Of a stretch of 35,491 bases of DNA, positions 1-9,075 are shown piece by piece. Origin of the DNA: Pyrodictiaceae archaeon (lineage in GTDB: Archaea; Thermoproteota; Thermoprotei_A; Sulfolobales; Pyrodictiaceae); contig JALTZF010000122.1 in the NCBI GenBank assembly GCA_027046265.1, forward strand, positions 1 through 35,491. Reading direction: 5' to 3'. Numbering within the stretch: the stretch's first letter is position 1; every line of letters begins with the position of its first letter. The position numbers were made by a program, and so were the translations under genes. The notes under the pieces are model-generated. The model saw only the letters and a list, made by a program, of their open reading frames with translations. It made no database searches and had not been told where the DNA came from.

Positions 1-96
1 GATGGGGCGCTTTTGCTAGTCTTGTGGCGGGGGTCTGGGGTGTAGCTACCGCCTACATAGTGGCCCCATCTCCCCACCATTTTTCACCGTTTACTC

Positions 97-405
97 CTAT
101 ACCGGGCCGGGGATGAGGATGCGCTCCCTGAGCGGGCCTAGGCGCAGGACAAGCTTCTTCTTTAGCTGCTGGAGTCTTAGACTAGCCATTTTCGCTCTAG
201 CCTCTTCTACGAGTTCTTGTGGTAGTGGTGCTTTGCAGTGGCGGCAGTAGCCAGTCTCTATGGTTGTAACCTTTAGGCAGTTAGGACAAACTATTGTGCC
301 TGCTGGTATATCTATGCTAGTGGGTAGTGGAGCGCTACAGTGGTAGCATATACCTCTATCAGTTGGAGTTAGTTTTCCGCAGACAAGGCACTGAATATAC
401 TTCAA
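97..405 (-). CDS. Small double zinc-ribbon protein
   Basis: ORF with repeated CxxC knuckles (CLVCGK, CYHCSAPLP, CPNC, CRHCKAPLP). Confidence 0.7.
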   Translation of the reverse strand: MKYIQCLVCGKLTPTDRGICYHCSAPLPTSIDIPAGTIVCPNCLKVTTIETGYCRHCKAPLPQELVEEARAKMASLRLQQLKKKLVLRLGPLRERILIPGPV

Positions 406-590
406 CCATGTTTACCTCGATTAAGATGAGAATAAAGCAGAATCTCCCTCATAAGGTTTCCTATTAGTAATTTTAATTTCAATTTTCTCTAGACTTTATC
501 TTAGCACAGTATACTGTTCAAGGTTCTCTAGTCTCCCTTGTCACAGTGATAGACTGTCTGCTTCCTAGTCTAGCGGGGTTTTCAAGTAGG

Positions 591-889
591 ATGCTGGAAC
601 TGCTTGGTGCCATCGACGCGGCTCTTGGTTCTCCTGGAAATATGTGTAGTGAGCTTTGTTTTCTGGCAGCAAGGGTTTTATGTGTTTGGTGTTGACAGGG
701 ATTTTGACGAGAGCCTTGTACAGATTGCTTCAGAAGCCTTAGAGGCAAGCAAGGCGTTGTTCTTCGAGTATGTAGGAGACGCGTATAGGGAGGCTAATGG
801 CCATGTATGGGTTTAGAAGTATAGAAGACATGTACTACCCCGAAGGCTTCATGGAGGGAGGACCAAAGCTAAGAGGCCACAAGAAGTAG
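591..889 (+). pseudogene. Possible decayed small gene
   Basis: Protein-like stretches change frame: MLELLGAIDAALGSPGNMCSELCFLAARVL, then FGVDRDFDESLVQIASEALEASKALFFEYVGDAYREAN, then MYGFRSIEDMYYPEGFMEGGPKLRGHKK*. Family not recognised. Confidence 0.25.
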
Positions 890-897
890 TGGCCTCT
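872..897. terminator. Intergenic hairpin
   Basis: Perfect 9-bp inverted repeat AGAGGCCAC-aagaagta-GTGGCCTCT just past the VapC stop codon. Confidence 0.4.
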
Positions 898-908
898 CAT
901 GGGTGAGC

Positions 909-1334
909 CTAGGGACTCTTGTGGTTCATATTTTGTTCCAGCTGGTCTAGTAGTTGCCCTACACTGATAGACTCGGGGAACCTTTGTAGGTCTCTATCCT
1001 CTGTGACTAGTTTCAATCCATGTCTACGAGCCATGTAGAGGTAGGAGGCATCATAGAAGGTGAGGTTTTCTCTGACAGCTAGTTCTAGCACTTTGTCTAT
1101 CTCTGTGTTGAGGCTTAATCTGGGTATAGTCTCGAAGATTTCTTGGAATAGTCTTGCTACTATTGCTAGATTCTTTATCCTACCTCTCTGGTGTTCTTTC
1201 CATATAGTTTTCCCAGTCTCGTAGACTGTGAGGTCTAGTACTCTGAAGTGACTAGAATACTCTAGTAGCTTCTCTCGGAGCTTCAGTACTAGTGGGTATA
1301 GGGCTGAAGTGTCGAGGAGATACTCTGCTGTCAC
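909..1334 (-). CDS. vapC: VapC-family PIN-domain toxin
   Basis: LLDTSALYPL N-terminus, FYDASYLYMA and LVTEDRDL acidic PIN motifs; adjacent to a VapB-like gene. Confidence 0.85.
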   Translation of the reverse strand: MTAEYLLDTSALYPLVLKLREKLLEYSSHFRVLDLTVYETGKTIWKEHQRGRIKNLAIVARLFQEIFETIPRLSLNTEIDKVLELAVRENLTFYDASYLYMARRHGLKLVTEDRDLQRFPESISVGQLLDQLEQNMNHKSP

Positions 1335-1342
1335 AGCACTAT

Positions 1343-1567
1343 CTACCTCTCATTCCTCACCTCTCTAATAGTGTGCACCCATTCCTCGGCAGACACGTTC
1401 ATTGCTTTTAGCGCCTCGTCTAGGAGCCTCCGGAACTTCTCGAGCTTTGCTCGTCTCACCTCCTCTTCTAAGGCCTTCTCTACGACTGCTCTAATATCGA
1501 TGCCCAGCCGTTCAGCTTCTTCTTTGAGTTCTCGCCTAACCCTGACAGACAACACGGCTGTAGACAA
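1343..1567 (-). CDS. vapB: VapB-type antitoxin
   Basis: 74-aa protein with N-terminal ribbon-helix-helix-like STAVLSVRVRRELKEEAERLGI, directly upstream of the PIN gene. Confidence 0.75.
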   Translation of the reverse strand: MSTAVLSVRVRRELKEEAERLGIDIRAVVEKALEEEVRRAKLEKFRRLLDEALKAMNVSAEEWVHTIREVRNER

Positions 1568-1583
1568 GGCTTGCCCCGCGGTA

Positions 1584-1625
1584 TTGTATACGGTAGTCTA
1601 TGTATATAAATGCGTTGTATACGGT
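1584..1625 (-). promoter_or_regulatory. Candidate VapB operator flanking a TATA box
   Basis: Direct repeats TTGTATACGGT at 1584-1594 and 1615-1625 (31-bp period) on either side of TATATAAA (minus-strand TTTATATA), 17-58 bp upstream of the vapB start. Confidence 0.6.
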
Positions 1626-1748
1626 GTATAATAGAGACAATTCATAGTAGCCTCCTCAGCTACTGGGGACGAAAGAGTATATGTGCGGGCGGCTGAGGTT
1701 ATAATCCTAGTGTTCTCTTCTGCTCCCACTGTTCTGGTGTAGTGCGTT

Positions 1749-3104
1749 TTGGTTTTGAGGCTTGGTAGGCGTCATGTGAAGGCTTTTCTTGAGGTTTTGG
1801 AGTGGTCTGAGCACTATAAGCCTTTCCAGGTTGTTAAGCGTAGGGTTTTGTCTAGGTATGGCTTGTTGGGCTCGCGGTATGACCGTGTGTTTACTGCTAT
1901 TCTTTATAGGCTTTATAGGATGCAGGGTTTGCTTGATAGGGTTATTACTGAGAGGACGGGGCTTGATCCCGGTGGGCTTCCTGCTGCTCTTCGCCAGGCT
2001 TTGAGGCTTGCTGTATTGCTTGCCTTATCGAGCCCAGGTGTGGACCGGGTTTTTGTCGAGGAGCTTGTGGAGGGTGTTGCGAGTATTATTGGTAGGCGTT
2101 TCCGTGCAGAGGATGCAAGGCTTGTTGTAGGCTTGTATCGTGGCTTGTTGGCTGAGCCTTGGAGGCCTAGTGGGCGGCTGGATAGGCTTGAGTACGAGTT
2201 GTTGTTGTCTAGGATTATTATTGAGAGGCTTGAGAGGATGCTTGGCTTGGAGGAGGTTAGGAGGTTTGCCGATGCCGTCAACACCGGCCAGCCCCTCTTG
2301 GGGTTGAGGGTTAACCGTTTGAAGTCAACGGTCGAGGAGATCCTTTCAGAGCTTAAGAGGGAGGGGGTAGAGGCTTGGCCTAGCAGCAGGGTTCCATACC
2401 ACGTAGTGTATAGGGGCTCATTGAACTATAGTAGGTTTAGGCCGTTGCTGGAGGGTAAGGTGGTGCCTCAAGATGAGGCTAGTGCTGTTGCAGGCTTCCT
2501 CCTCGGGGCGGGGCCGGGAGAGCTTATAGCTGATCTATGTGCTGCTCCTGGGGGCAAGACTACTCACTTAGCTGAACTCTCTGAAAACAAGGCTGTTATA
2601 GTGGCCTTGGAACTCTTCTCTGACCGAGTGGAGAGGCTTGTAGAGCTTGCCAACCGTACTGGCACTATTGCCTCTATACAGCCCATTGTAGGTGATGCCT
2701 TGAGGGCCTCAGCACTCCTGCCCCGGGGTAGGTTTCACCGTGTACTCCTTGACCCACCGTGTAGTAGTACTGGCGCCATAGCCAAGCACCCAGAGGCACG
2801 GTGGAGGCTTACCCCGGAGAGGCTTAGACGCCTCGTAGAGAACCAGAAGAGGATGCTATGGGAGGCAGTAGAACTCCTGAGGCCCGGCGGCAGAATACTC
2901 TACACGACATGCAGTATTCTACCAGAAGAAGGCGAGGAAGTCGTGGCATGGATTCTCGAGGAGAGGAAGGACGTAGAACTGGTACCCCTTGAGGGCCCCT
3001 ATGACGAGTCACCACTGCTAAAAGGGGCCATGAGGTCTTGGCCTCACCGACATGGAACCACAGGGTTCTTCTACGCACTACTAGAAAAGAAGCCACAAGC
3101 CTAA
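1749..3104 (+). CDS. RsmB/NOL1/NOP2/Sun-family RNA m5C methyltransferase with NusB-like N-terminus
   Basis: AAPGGKTTHLAEL, LLDPPCSSTGAIAKHPEARW and LYTTCSILPEEGEEVV motifs; TTG start. Confidence 0.88.
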   Translation: MVLRLGRRHVKAFLEVLEWSEHYKPFQVVKRRVLSRYGLLGSRYDRVFTAILYRLYRMQGLLDRVITERTGLDPGGLPAALRQALRLAVLLALSSPGVDRVFVEELVEGVASIIGRRFRAEDARLVVGLYRGLLAEPWRPSGRLDRLEYELLLSRIIIERLERMLGLEEVRRFADAVNTGQPLLGLRVNRLKSTVEEILSELKREGVEAWPSSRVPYHVVYRGSLNYSRFRPLLEGKVVPQDEASAVAGFLLGAGPGELIADLCAAPGGKTTHLAELSENKAVIVALELFSDRVERLVELANRTGTIASIQPIVGDALRASALLPRGRFHRVLLDPPCSSTGAIAKHPEARWRLTPERLRRLVENQKRMLWEAVELLRPGGRILYTTCSILPEEGEEVVAWILEERKDVELVPLEGPYDESPLLKGAMRSWPHRHGTTGFFYALLEKKPQA

Positions 3105-3289
3105 CTCTATGCCAGACATCAGCCTTAGCACCCAAAGGCTCATGCATTCATCTCTTTGAGAAGCCGATGGAAGAAAGTATTTCATTAGAATACTATACAG
3201 CCCCCGAACAAGTAGAATATTACAAATAGCCTTGGAGCTAGCGTCTTCTCGTATTACAGTACTCTTCTCGAATACTAAAATAACATGGA

Positions 3290-3594
3290 TTATTGAATTA
3301 TTCTAGGCATACCCTCGGAGACCAAAAAGGGTTCACAACTCTTTAGTGCTTCAGCTACTACGGTGCCCGTTACCCAATACTCATCTTCTCTTCTGGTGTA
3401 GCACAGTTTTAGCAGTGTTGTCCCGATACCCTGCGCACAACTAGTGGATGACCCTGTTTTAAGTGTTCTCTGAACAAGTTAGAGGCAAGCTCTACACCAA
3501 ATACCTGAGACTCGGAAAATACTGAGGACCCATCATACAATGATTTTACGCTCATAGAGGCCCTCATTTTCCCCAACACTACAAGTGTGTCCAC
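3290..3594 (-). pseudogene. Decayed protein gene, family unknown
   Basis: ORF ...SNLFREHLKQGHPLVVRR runs into a stop, but another frame continues IGTTLLKLCYTRREDEYWVTGTVVAEALKSCEPFLVSEGMPRIIQ*. Confidence 0.35.
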
Positions 3595-3859
3595 TCAAGA
3601 CAATAGCACCTGCAATAAATACTAGGAACTTAATAAGGACAATACATGATTGTATGTCTGCTGGAACCAGTTTATAATAAGCATATGAGTAATGGCTCGC
3701 CGGGATTAGGGGTCCCAGAACCACACGGCTCAGGGAGCCGAGACTTATAAACAAAGTTTTCAATGAAAACCATAAACTCGATCACTAATGAAGCTATCCT
3801 TGATAGATCCGGAAACATCTGGGCTTGCAAAAGTATATTGGCTGGAGAACCAAATAAGA

Positions 3860-4078
3860 ATGAGGGTGCTCGAGTTGTCTAAGATAGTTAGGGCAAGGTA
3901 TGAGAAGGGGGTATTAAGGCTTCTAGAGCCTGTCCAGCTTAAAGAGGGAGAGGAGGTTCTAGTTAGGATAGAGAGCCTTAAGGATAGAGAGAAGATAGTC
4001 GAGAAGTTCTATGGGAAGCGGGGCAGTGCGCCAAAGGAGCTTCTAGACGAGTTCATGTTGGAGGCCGAGGCCCAGTGA
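3860..4078 (+). CDS. DUF104-family antitoxin
   Basis: SKIVRARYEKGVLRLLEPVQLKEGEEVLVRIE signature; the more likely start is ATG 3860 rather than 3788; stop overlaps the next PIN gene. Confidence 0.8.
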   Translation: MRVLELSKIVRARYEKGVLRLLEPVQLKEGEEVLVRIESLKDREKIVEKFYGKRGSAPKELLDEFMLEAEAQ

Positions 4079-4524
4079 TACTGCTAGACACTAACGCCAT
4101 TGTATACTATCTCCACCGCGTAGAGCCTTATGCTTCCAAGGTAAAGAATATATTGGTTGAGAGGAGGAACTTAGCTGTAACACTTAGAGTTATCGACGAA
4201 CTAGTCTTTACCCTCATAAGGCTCGATGCATTGAGGAGACTCAATATCAGGAGGCTAGACCAGCTACGAGAATACATAAAGAAGCACGGCATTAAAGAAT
4301 TCGCTAACGCAATGAACGACGTTGAAGAGCTAATAGAAGAGCTGGGAATAGTCGTCTTAGAAGATAAAGGTAGCCTAGGAGAACTTCTGGGAGCCATGAG
4401 AAGTTACAACCTTCTTCCGGGAGATGCCCTAATAGCAATAACAGCTAGGCACTACGGCATAGACACTATCCTTACTTTTGACGAGGACTTTAAGAGGATA
4501 CCTTGGCTGGAGGCAGGACTTTAA
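4075..4524 (+). CDS. vapC: VapC-family PIN-domain toxin
   Basis: ILLDTNAIVYYLH, LLPGDALIAITARHYGIDTILTFDEDFKRI; GTG start overlaps the upstream TGA. Confidence 0.88.
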   Translation: MILLDTNAIVYYLHRVEPYASKVKNILVERRNLAVTLRVIDELVFTLIRLDALRRLNIRRLDQLREYIKKHGIKEFANAMNDVEELIEELGIVVLEDKGSLGELLGAMRSYNLLPGDALIAITARHYGIDTILTFDEDFKRIPWLEAGL

Positions 4525-4680
4525 TTATTATCACCGTGAGTTTCAGGAGCACTGATCTGGAGAGCTTCCCTGTGGAAAGGCTAATTGGTTTGCTGCTGTA
4601 TAAGGACTAGACGGGTGCAAACAAGTGCTTCTTCAGAGCTAATATGTCCTAGGCTGGGTGAGGTATGTAGAGGTGTTGGA

Positions 4681-5076
4681 GTGTTGAGGAATGAGGCGCT
4701 CATGTGGCTGGAGCAGGCGAGGCGAGACCTTGAAGCTGCTAGGCACCTTGCTGTGTCCCGTGACTGGTTTGCCTCGGTGTTCTGGTGCCACCAGGCGGCA
4801 GAGAAGGCGCTGAAGGCCCTCCTCATAGCCTCGGGTAAGGCGGTAAGAGGCCATAATCTACTCGAACTCCTCAGAATGGTGAGTGTTGAGCTAGGGGTAA
4901 AGCCGCCAAGAGGGGTAGAGAGGTGTGCTCGGTATCTAAACCCGCACTATGTGGTGAGCAGGTACCCGGATGCCGCCAACGGCCTCCCCTATGAGGTCTA
5001 CGAGGAAGACGATGTCTCAAGAGCTCTCGACTGTGCGGAGGTGATCCTGGGGTGGGTAGAGCAACTTCTGCAGTAA
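4681..5076 (+). CDS. HEPN-domain protein
   Basis: LEQARRDLEAARHLAVSRDWFASVFWCHQAAEKALKALLIASGKAVRGHNLLELL; likely GTG start at 4681; overlaps a nucleotidyltransferase gene. Confidence 0.85.
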   Translation: MLRNEALMWLEQARRDLEAARHLAVSRDWFASVFWCHQAAEKALKALLIASGKAVRGHNLLELLRMVSVELGVKPPRGVERCARYLNPHYVVSRYPDAANGLPYEVYEEDDVSRALDCAEVILGWVEQLLQ

Positions 5077-5429
5077 GGAGCCAGGAGAAGATGATTAGAA
5101 GGGCGTTAAGGTTCGCTAGGAAGGTAGCTAAGAAACTCAGCGTAGAAGCAGTATACGTAGTAGGTTCGAGGGCGAGGGGCGACTACCTAGATGAGAGCGA
5201 TATAGATGTTGTCATAGTAGCGCGCGGCGTAAAAAGGCTTAACATGAAGGAGAGACTCACACTCCTAGCCGACGTAGCAGAGCCAGGAGTTGACTACCTA
5301 GTCTACGATGTTGAGGAGTGGGAGGCCGAGGCGACAACATGGATCAAACAGCTCAAGAGGGAAGCTAAAAGGCTACCCCTAGACACTGCAGATAAGACAG
5401 TTAAGACACTAAAACAGGGCGGGGACTAA
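5052..5429 (+). CDS. Minimal nucleotidyltransferase (MNT)
   Basis: VVGSRARGDYLDESDIDVVIVA (GSx10DxD); pairs with the HEPN gene; alternative ATG start at 5091. Confidence 0.88.
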   Translation: MGRATSAVRSQEKMIRRALRFARKVAKKLSVEAVYVVGSRARGDYLDESDIDVVIVARGVKRLNMKERLTLLADVAEPGVDYLVYDVEEWEAEATTWIKQLKREAKRLPLDTADKTVKTLKQGGD

Positions 5430-5778
5430 GCAGCAAAGCCTTTCAGAACACCTATATGTGAGTCTCAGCCTCTACGAAGAAGCTGGAACAGGTGAAGAAT
5501 ACTTAGGGGTCCTCCTAAGCACGTATGTGGGCCTGGCCACAATCTCTTCTACTTCTACGCACCAATAGACCTTGTATTTTACTCATAGCCTACAATGCTT
5601 CCTTGACAACCTGCATTATAGCAGAATACATGCAGTAGAAGTACCAGGAACACCGTGGAACAAGATACATTAAGAGAAGGCTCTAAAAGGTAATGAAGTT
5701 CGGTAGAAGACCACGTTATAGCACGTTAATAAGCAGTTAGATAGCAACATAAGTACTGTATTGCCCCTCTAAGATAAG

Positions 5779-6007
5779 ATGGGATACAAGGATGACTGGG
5801 AGATTGTGCCTAGAAGACGTGATGCGGGCCTCTGGTCAAGAGGGCTTGTGTAATTGTTGATGATTTTGTGGGGTGCTGGCTAGTGGGGTGTTGTGCCAGA
5901 AGGTCTCGGAAAACTATAGTGTACCCGTGGGAGCTGTCCATGAGGTGTTGGGGTATGTCTTGGAGACACTGAGAAAGGTTGAGGTAATTGTAGTTGAAGC
6001 CTGCTAG
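5779..6007 (+). pseudogene. DUF433-like antitoxin pseudogene
   Basis: Frameshifted fragments MGYKDDWEIVPRRRDAGLWSRGL / VIVDDFVG / LASGVLCQKVSENYSVPVGAVHEVLGYVLETLRKVEVIVVEA*. Confidence 0.55.
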
Positions 6008-6352
6008 CCGACGAGAACACATCCTAGCCGCTCGTAAAGCTTCATAGGGGCATCGGGCTAGATGCAGCATAGATATTTGTGACCAACTATCAAGGCATAA
6101 GCGATAGAGAAGTGATAGACCTAGCTAATAGTAGCGGGGGAGTAGCATTGACGAGAGACCGTGACTTCTTGGGAATGAGCTTAAGAAGGGAGGATAAGTA
6201 CGGGCTTGTCCATGTCGCTGAGCGGTAAGAAGGGATAACGTCAAGAAGCTCGCTAGAAGCATAGTGAAGGCCCTAAAGCCACTTGAAAGAAAAACCCGTT
6301 CTTAGCGATAATCACGTCCGCTACTATTGAACTATATTCACTCACACTATAG
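6001..6352 (+). pseudogene. DUF5615-like (PIN-fold) toxin pseudogene
   Basis: LLADENTS*PLVKLHRGIGLDAA*IFVTNYQGISDREVIDLANSSGGVALTRDRDFLGMSLRREDKYGLVHVAER, frameshift, VRRDNVKKLARSIVKALKPLER, frameshift at an A-run, NPFLAIITSATIELYSLTL*. Confidence 0.75.
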
Positions 6353-6656
6353 TATCAGCTTTTAAACCAACCTATAGGCTATACAGCATGGTAAGACATA
6401 ATAGCTATATCATTGGCTATGAGATTAGTATCGATAGCAGACATGGTAAAGTCCCATAAAGAGCCGAGGACGCATGGACATCAATAATGATAGTGTGGCA
6501 AGCCCCACTGGGATTAGAGGACTCAGGACCTCTGGCTCCGAAGGCTGACACCCTATCCTGGCTAGGCTACGGGCCCGTTTTCCTGGGTGTATTGTTTTTG
6601 TCTGTATTCCGTTTTGTTTCCTAGTCCTCTCTATTAGTAGTATATCTAAACTGTAT

Positions 6657-6836
6657 TTAGTTCTTGCACTCTTTTTTGTATACTTCAACTCCAAGGCTTA
6701 CTAGTAGGTATCCTATGCCTGCTGCTAGCATTGTTGCGAGGAGGTTGGGAGCCTTGACTGTAATGTAGATGCTTGTTGCGAAGAACACTACACCAGAAAT
6801 AACAAGGACTAGTGGTACGAGTTTATTCAAGGTCAT
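6657..6836 (-). CDS. Small membrane protein, 59 aa
   Basis: Not in the ORF track. Translates MTLNKLVPLVLVISGVVFFATSIYITVKAPNLLATMLAAGIGYLLVSLGVEVYKKECKN*, two hydrophobic helices. Confidence 0.55.
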   Translation of the reverse strand: MTLNKLVPLVLVISGVVFFATSIYITVKAPNLLATMLAAGIGYLLVSLGVEVYKKECKN

Positions 6837-7022
6837 GACTCTATCCCATAAAGCTTTTGCTAAGCTGGCTTACCTATTAAGATTGTCTCGAGTGTATAAG
6901 CTTTTTAAATTACTTATGAACGTCCCTTGCGCTATTACATCTTAGACATTATGGTTTATTCTGGTGTGCTCAAGGCACGAGGGTTTATTGTGGTGTTACG
7001 GCTCTGCAAGGGATGTTATGTG

Positions 7023-7736
7023 CTAGCTGATTAGGCCGTATATGGAGTAAGCTGCTATGAAGGCTATGAGGCTTATTTCTGGCCTATGCTTCAGCGTTAT
7101 TGTGGTGAGCTTCATCGCGATGAAGCCTATTATTACTCCCGGAAGCATCCATGGGCGTGTTAGGGTGTCGTATAGTGCAAGAGTGTAGATTATGTATCTA
7201 AACACTCTTCTCGCATCAACTCTTGGCAATGGCCCTAATAGTTCTTCTTTCTCTACAGTACTTGTTGGCGTTGTTGAGCGGTAGGAGAGGCTTGAAATGA
7301 GTGGTATGCTTGCGAGGTAGAGTATGTTCTTTAGCCCAGCCAGGCGGGGGAGATCTGGCCCGCGTATCGCCGCATAGGACTCTGAGAATAGTATTACAAA
7401 GATAGAGGCGGAGACAGCATACATGATTGCTAGTAGGTAGTATGCTAGGTCACTTTGCCTCATTGGTTTTAACTTATACGTTACAGCTACAAGAGCTTGT
7501 ACGACAGGAATCAAGGATACGGGCAGGCTATGTGTTGCCGCGACTGCTAGTAGTGATGATAGTACTGCGAGGGCTAGTGAGACTAGTGCCTCACCAGCAT
7601 AGTATGCTAAGAAGCTAGCGAGAGCCACTGCTAGGCCTGTAGCGGCAAAGCCTTGTGAACCCTTCACAAGGCCGAGGAGGCAGCTGGCCAGCGACAACCC
7701 AGCCATGACTAGGACAGTAATCCCCCTGCTCTTCAT
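7023..7736 (-). CDS. Polytopic membrane protein, end of MoxR/DUF58 operon
   Basis: Highly hydrophobic ORF, same strand, 14 bp after the DUF58 gene. Confidence 0.65.
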   Translation of the reverse strand: MKSRGITVLVMAGLSLASCLLGLVKGSQGFAATGLAVALASFLAYYAGEALVSLALAVLSSLLAVAATHSLPVSLIPVVQALVAVTYKLKPMRQSDLAYYLLAIMYAVSASIFVILFSESYAAIRGPDLPRLAGLKNILYLASIPLISSLSYRSTTPTSTVEKEELLGPLPRVDARRVFRYIIYTLALYDTLTRPWMLPGVIIGFIAMKLTTITLKHRPEISLIAFIAAYSIYGLIS

Positions 7737-7750
7737 GGATGCTCCCTCTC

Positions 7751-9031
7751 CTAAGGTGCTAGGTTGGACATTATGGTCTTGGTGAGTACTCCAAGCCTAC
7801 TACTGCCTTCGACAAATACTACTGGAGCAATACTGCCTAGTGCTCTACTAAGCTTATACTCTGCTTGAAGGGCCTCAATTATCTTCCTAGCCCTCCCGCT
7901 CCTGGGCTCAGGCGCGACAAACAGTACAAGCTTTCTACCGGGATGACCCGCAAGCTCTTCTGCAAGCCTCTCTAAGGGGTACTTCTCGAGGAAAACACCG
8001 GGCCCCGTGACTACTACTAGCAAGCTTGGGCCAGCATATGCCGAAGATTCTCTAACAGCTCTATAGAACCCTATTCTCCTACGAGAAGCATAGGGATCAT
8101 AGCTTGAAAGCCACGCGGTAAGCCTCTGTACAGCCCGGTGCCCATGTTGGGGTGGCTCTATGTGCCATACTTCTCCGTCGAAAACTGTGAAGCCGATAAC
8201 ACTGCTTCCACGTGCAATGAGTTTTGCTATTGTTAATGCTATCCTCATAGCATGGTCTCCAGGAGTATTACCCGGCTCTCCTATCCACATCTCTCTAGAC
8301 AAGTCTATGACTATGTGCGTCTTTGCACTCAACTCTACAAGATCCTCACGAACCATTAGCCTGCCTGTTCTCGCAGTTGCGCTCCACACTATCCTCCGCG
8401 GATCATCGCCGGGAATGTATTCTCTTATCTCGTAAAACTCAAGGCTTACACCACGGTAAAGCCTGGAATAGACCTCTTCAACTCCATGTCTTTCAAGCTT
8501 CGCACTAAAACCTCTACCCTCCACAGTTGCAGGGATTACATAGAGGAAGAGCCTCTCATCAACTATTAGTGAGGCCTCAAATAATCCTAGAGGATCACTA
8601 ACCAAAGCTTCTATACGCCCTAGAACATGAAGCCCTGGCGCAGCCCTCACCCTGAACTCTACAAGAGCCTCCTCCCCCGGGCCGAGCTCTACAAGGTATT
8701 CTTCTGGCTCAACAACTGCCCGCTGATCATTGCTAGACTCACGCAGGACTACCATGACGCTACTACTGCCTTCATTCTCTACTCTAACAGTAAGTGTTGC
8801 AGGCCACCCCTCCTGAATAGTGGTGGGTTCAATGGCAACCCTAAGCTTCACCATAGATAAACGCTCGTACTCCCTTTCTGCAATACCCCTAGAAGTAGCT
8901 ACTATAGATGCCAAAACTAGTGCAGTAGGAAACAACACGTCGAGAGCAAGTCCTGCGAACCCCGCTACGGCTAATAGAACAATAATACTATACACAGCAT
9001 AGGCCTTTATTGTAGGCTTCACACGCTCCAA
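7751..9031 (-). CDS. DUF58-family protein
   Basis: SLEFYEIREYIPGDDPRRIVWSATARTGRLMVRED DUF58 motif; two N-terminal TM helices. Confidence 0.9.
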   Translation of the reverse strand: MERVKPTIKAYAVYSIIVLLAVAGFAGLALDVLFPTALVLASIVATSRGIAEREYERLSMVKLRVAIEPTTIQEGWPATLTVRVENEGSSSVMVVLRESSNDQRAVVEPEEYLVELGPGEEALVEFRVRAAPGLHVLGRIEALVSDPLGLFEASLIVDERLFLYVIPATVEGRGFSAKLERHGVEEVYSRLYRGVSLEFYEIREYIPGDDPRRIVWSATARTGRLMVREDLVELSAKTHIVIDLSREMWIGEPGNTPGDHAMRIALTIAKLIARGSSVIGFTVFDGEVWHIEPPQHGHRAVQRLTAWLSSYDPYASRRRIGFYRAVRESSAYAGPSLLVVVTGPGVFLEKYPLERLAEELAGHPGRKLVLFVAPEPRSGRARKIIEALQAEYKLSRALGSIAPVVFVEGSSRLGVLTKTIMSNLAP

Positions 9032-9075
9032 GGCATAGTCCTCCTTCCGTGAAATACATTATATGCCTAATACTG

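Noticed and set aside
3533-3763. 76-aa minus ORF MKTLFISLGSLSRVV...
   Set aside because: No family features, overlaps the palindromic 3690-3740 segment and the decayed gene; not supported as a real CDS.
6487-6540. C/D-box-like AATGATAG...CTGA around the 6510 segment
   Set aside because: No acceptable D'/C' boxes; better described as part of the GGGATT-sharing segments.
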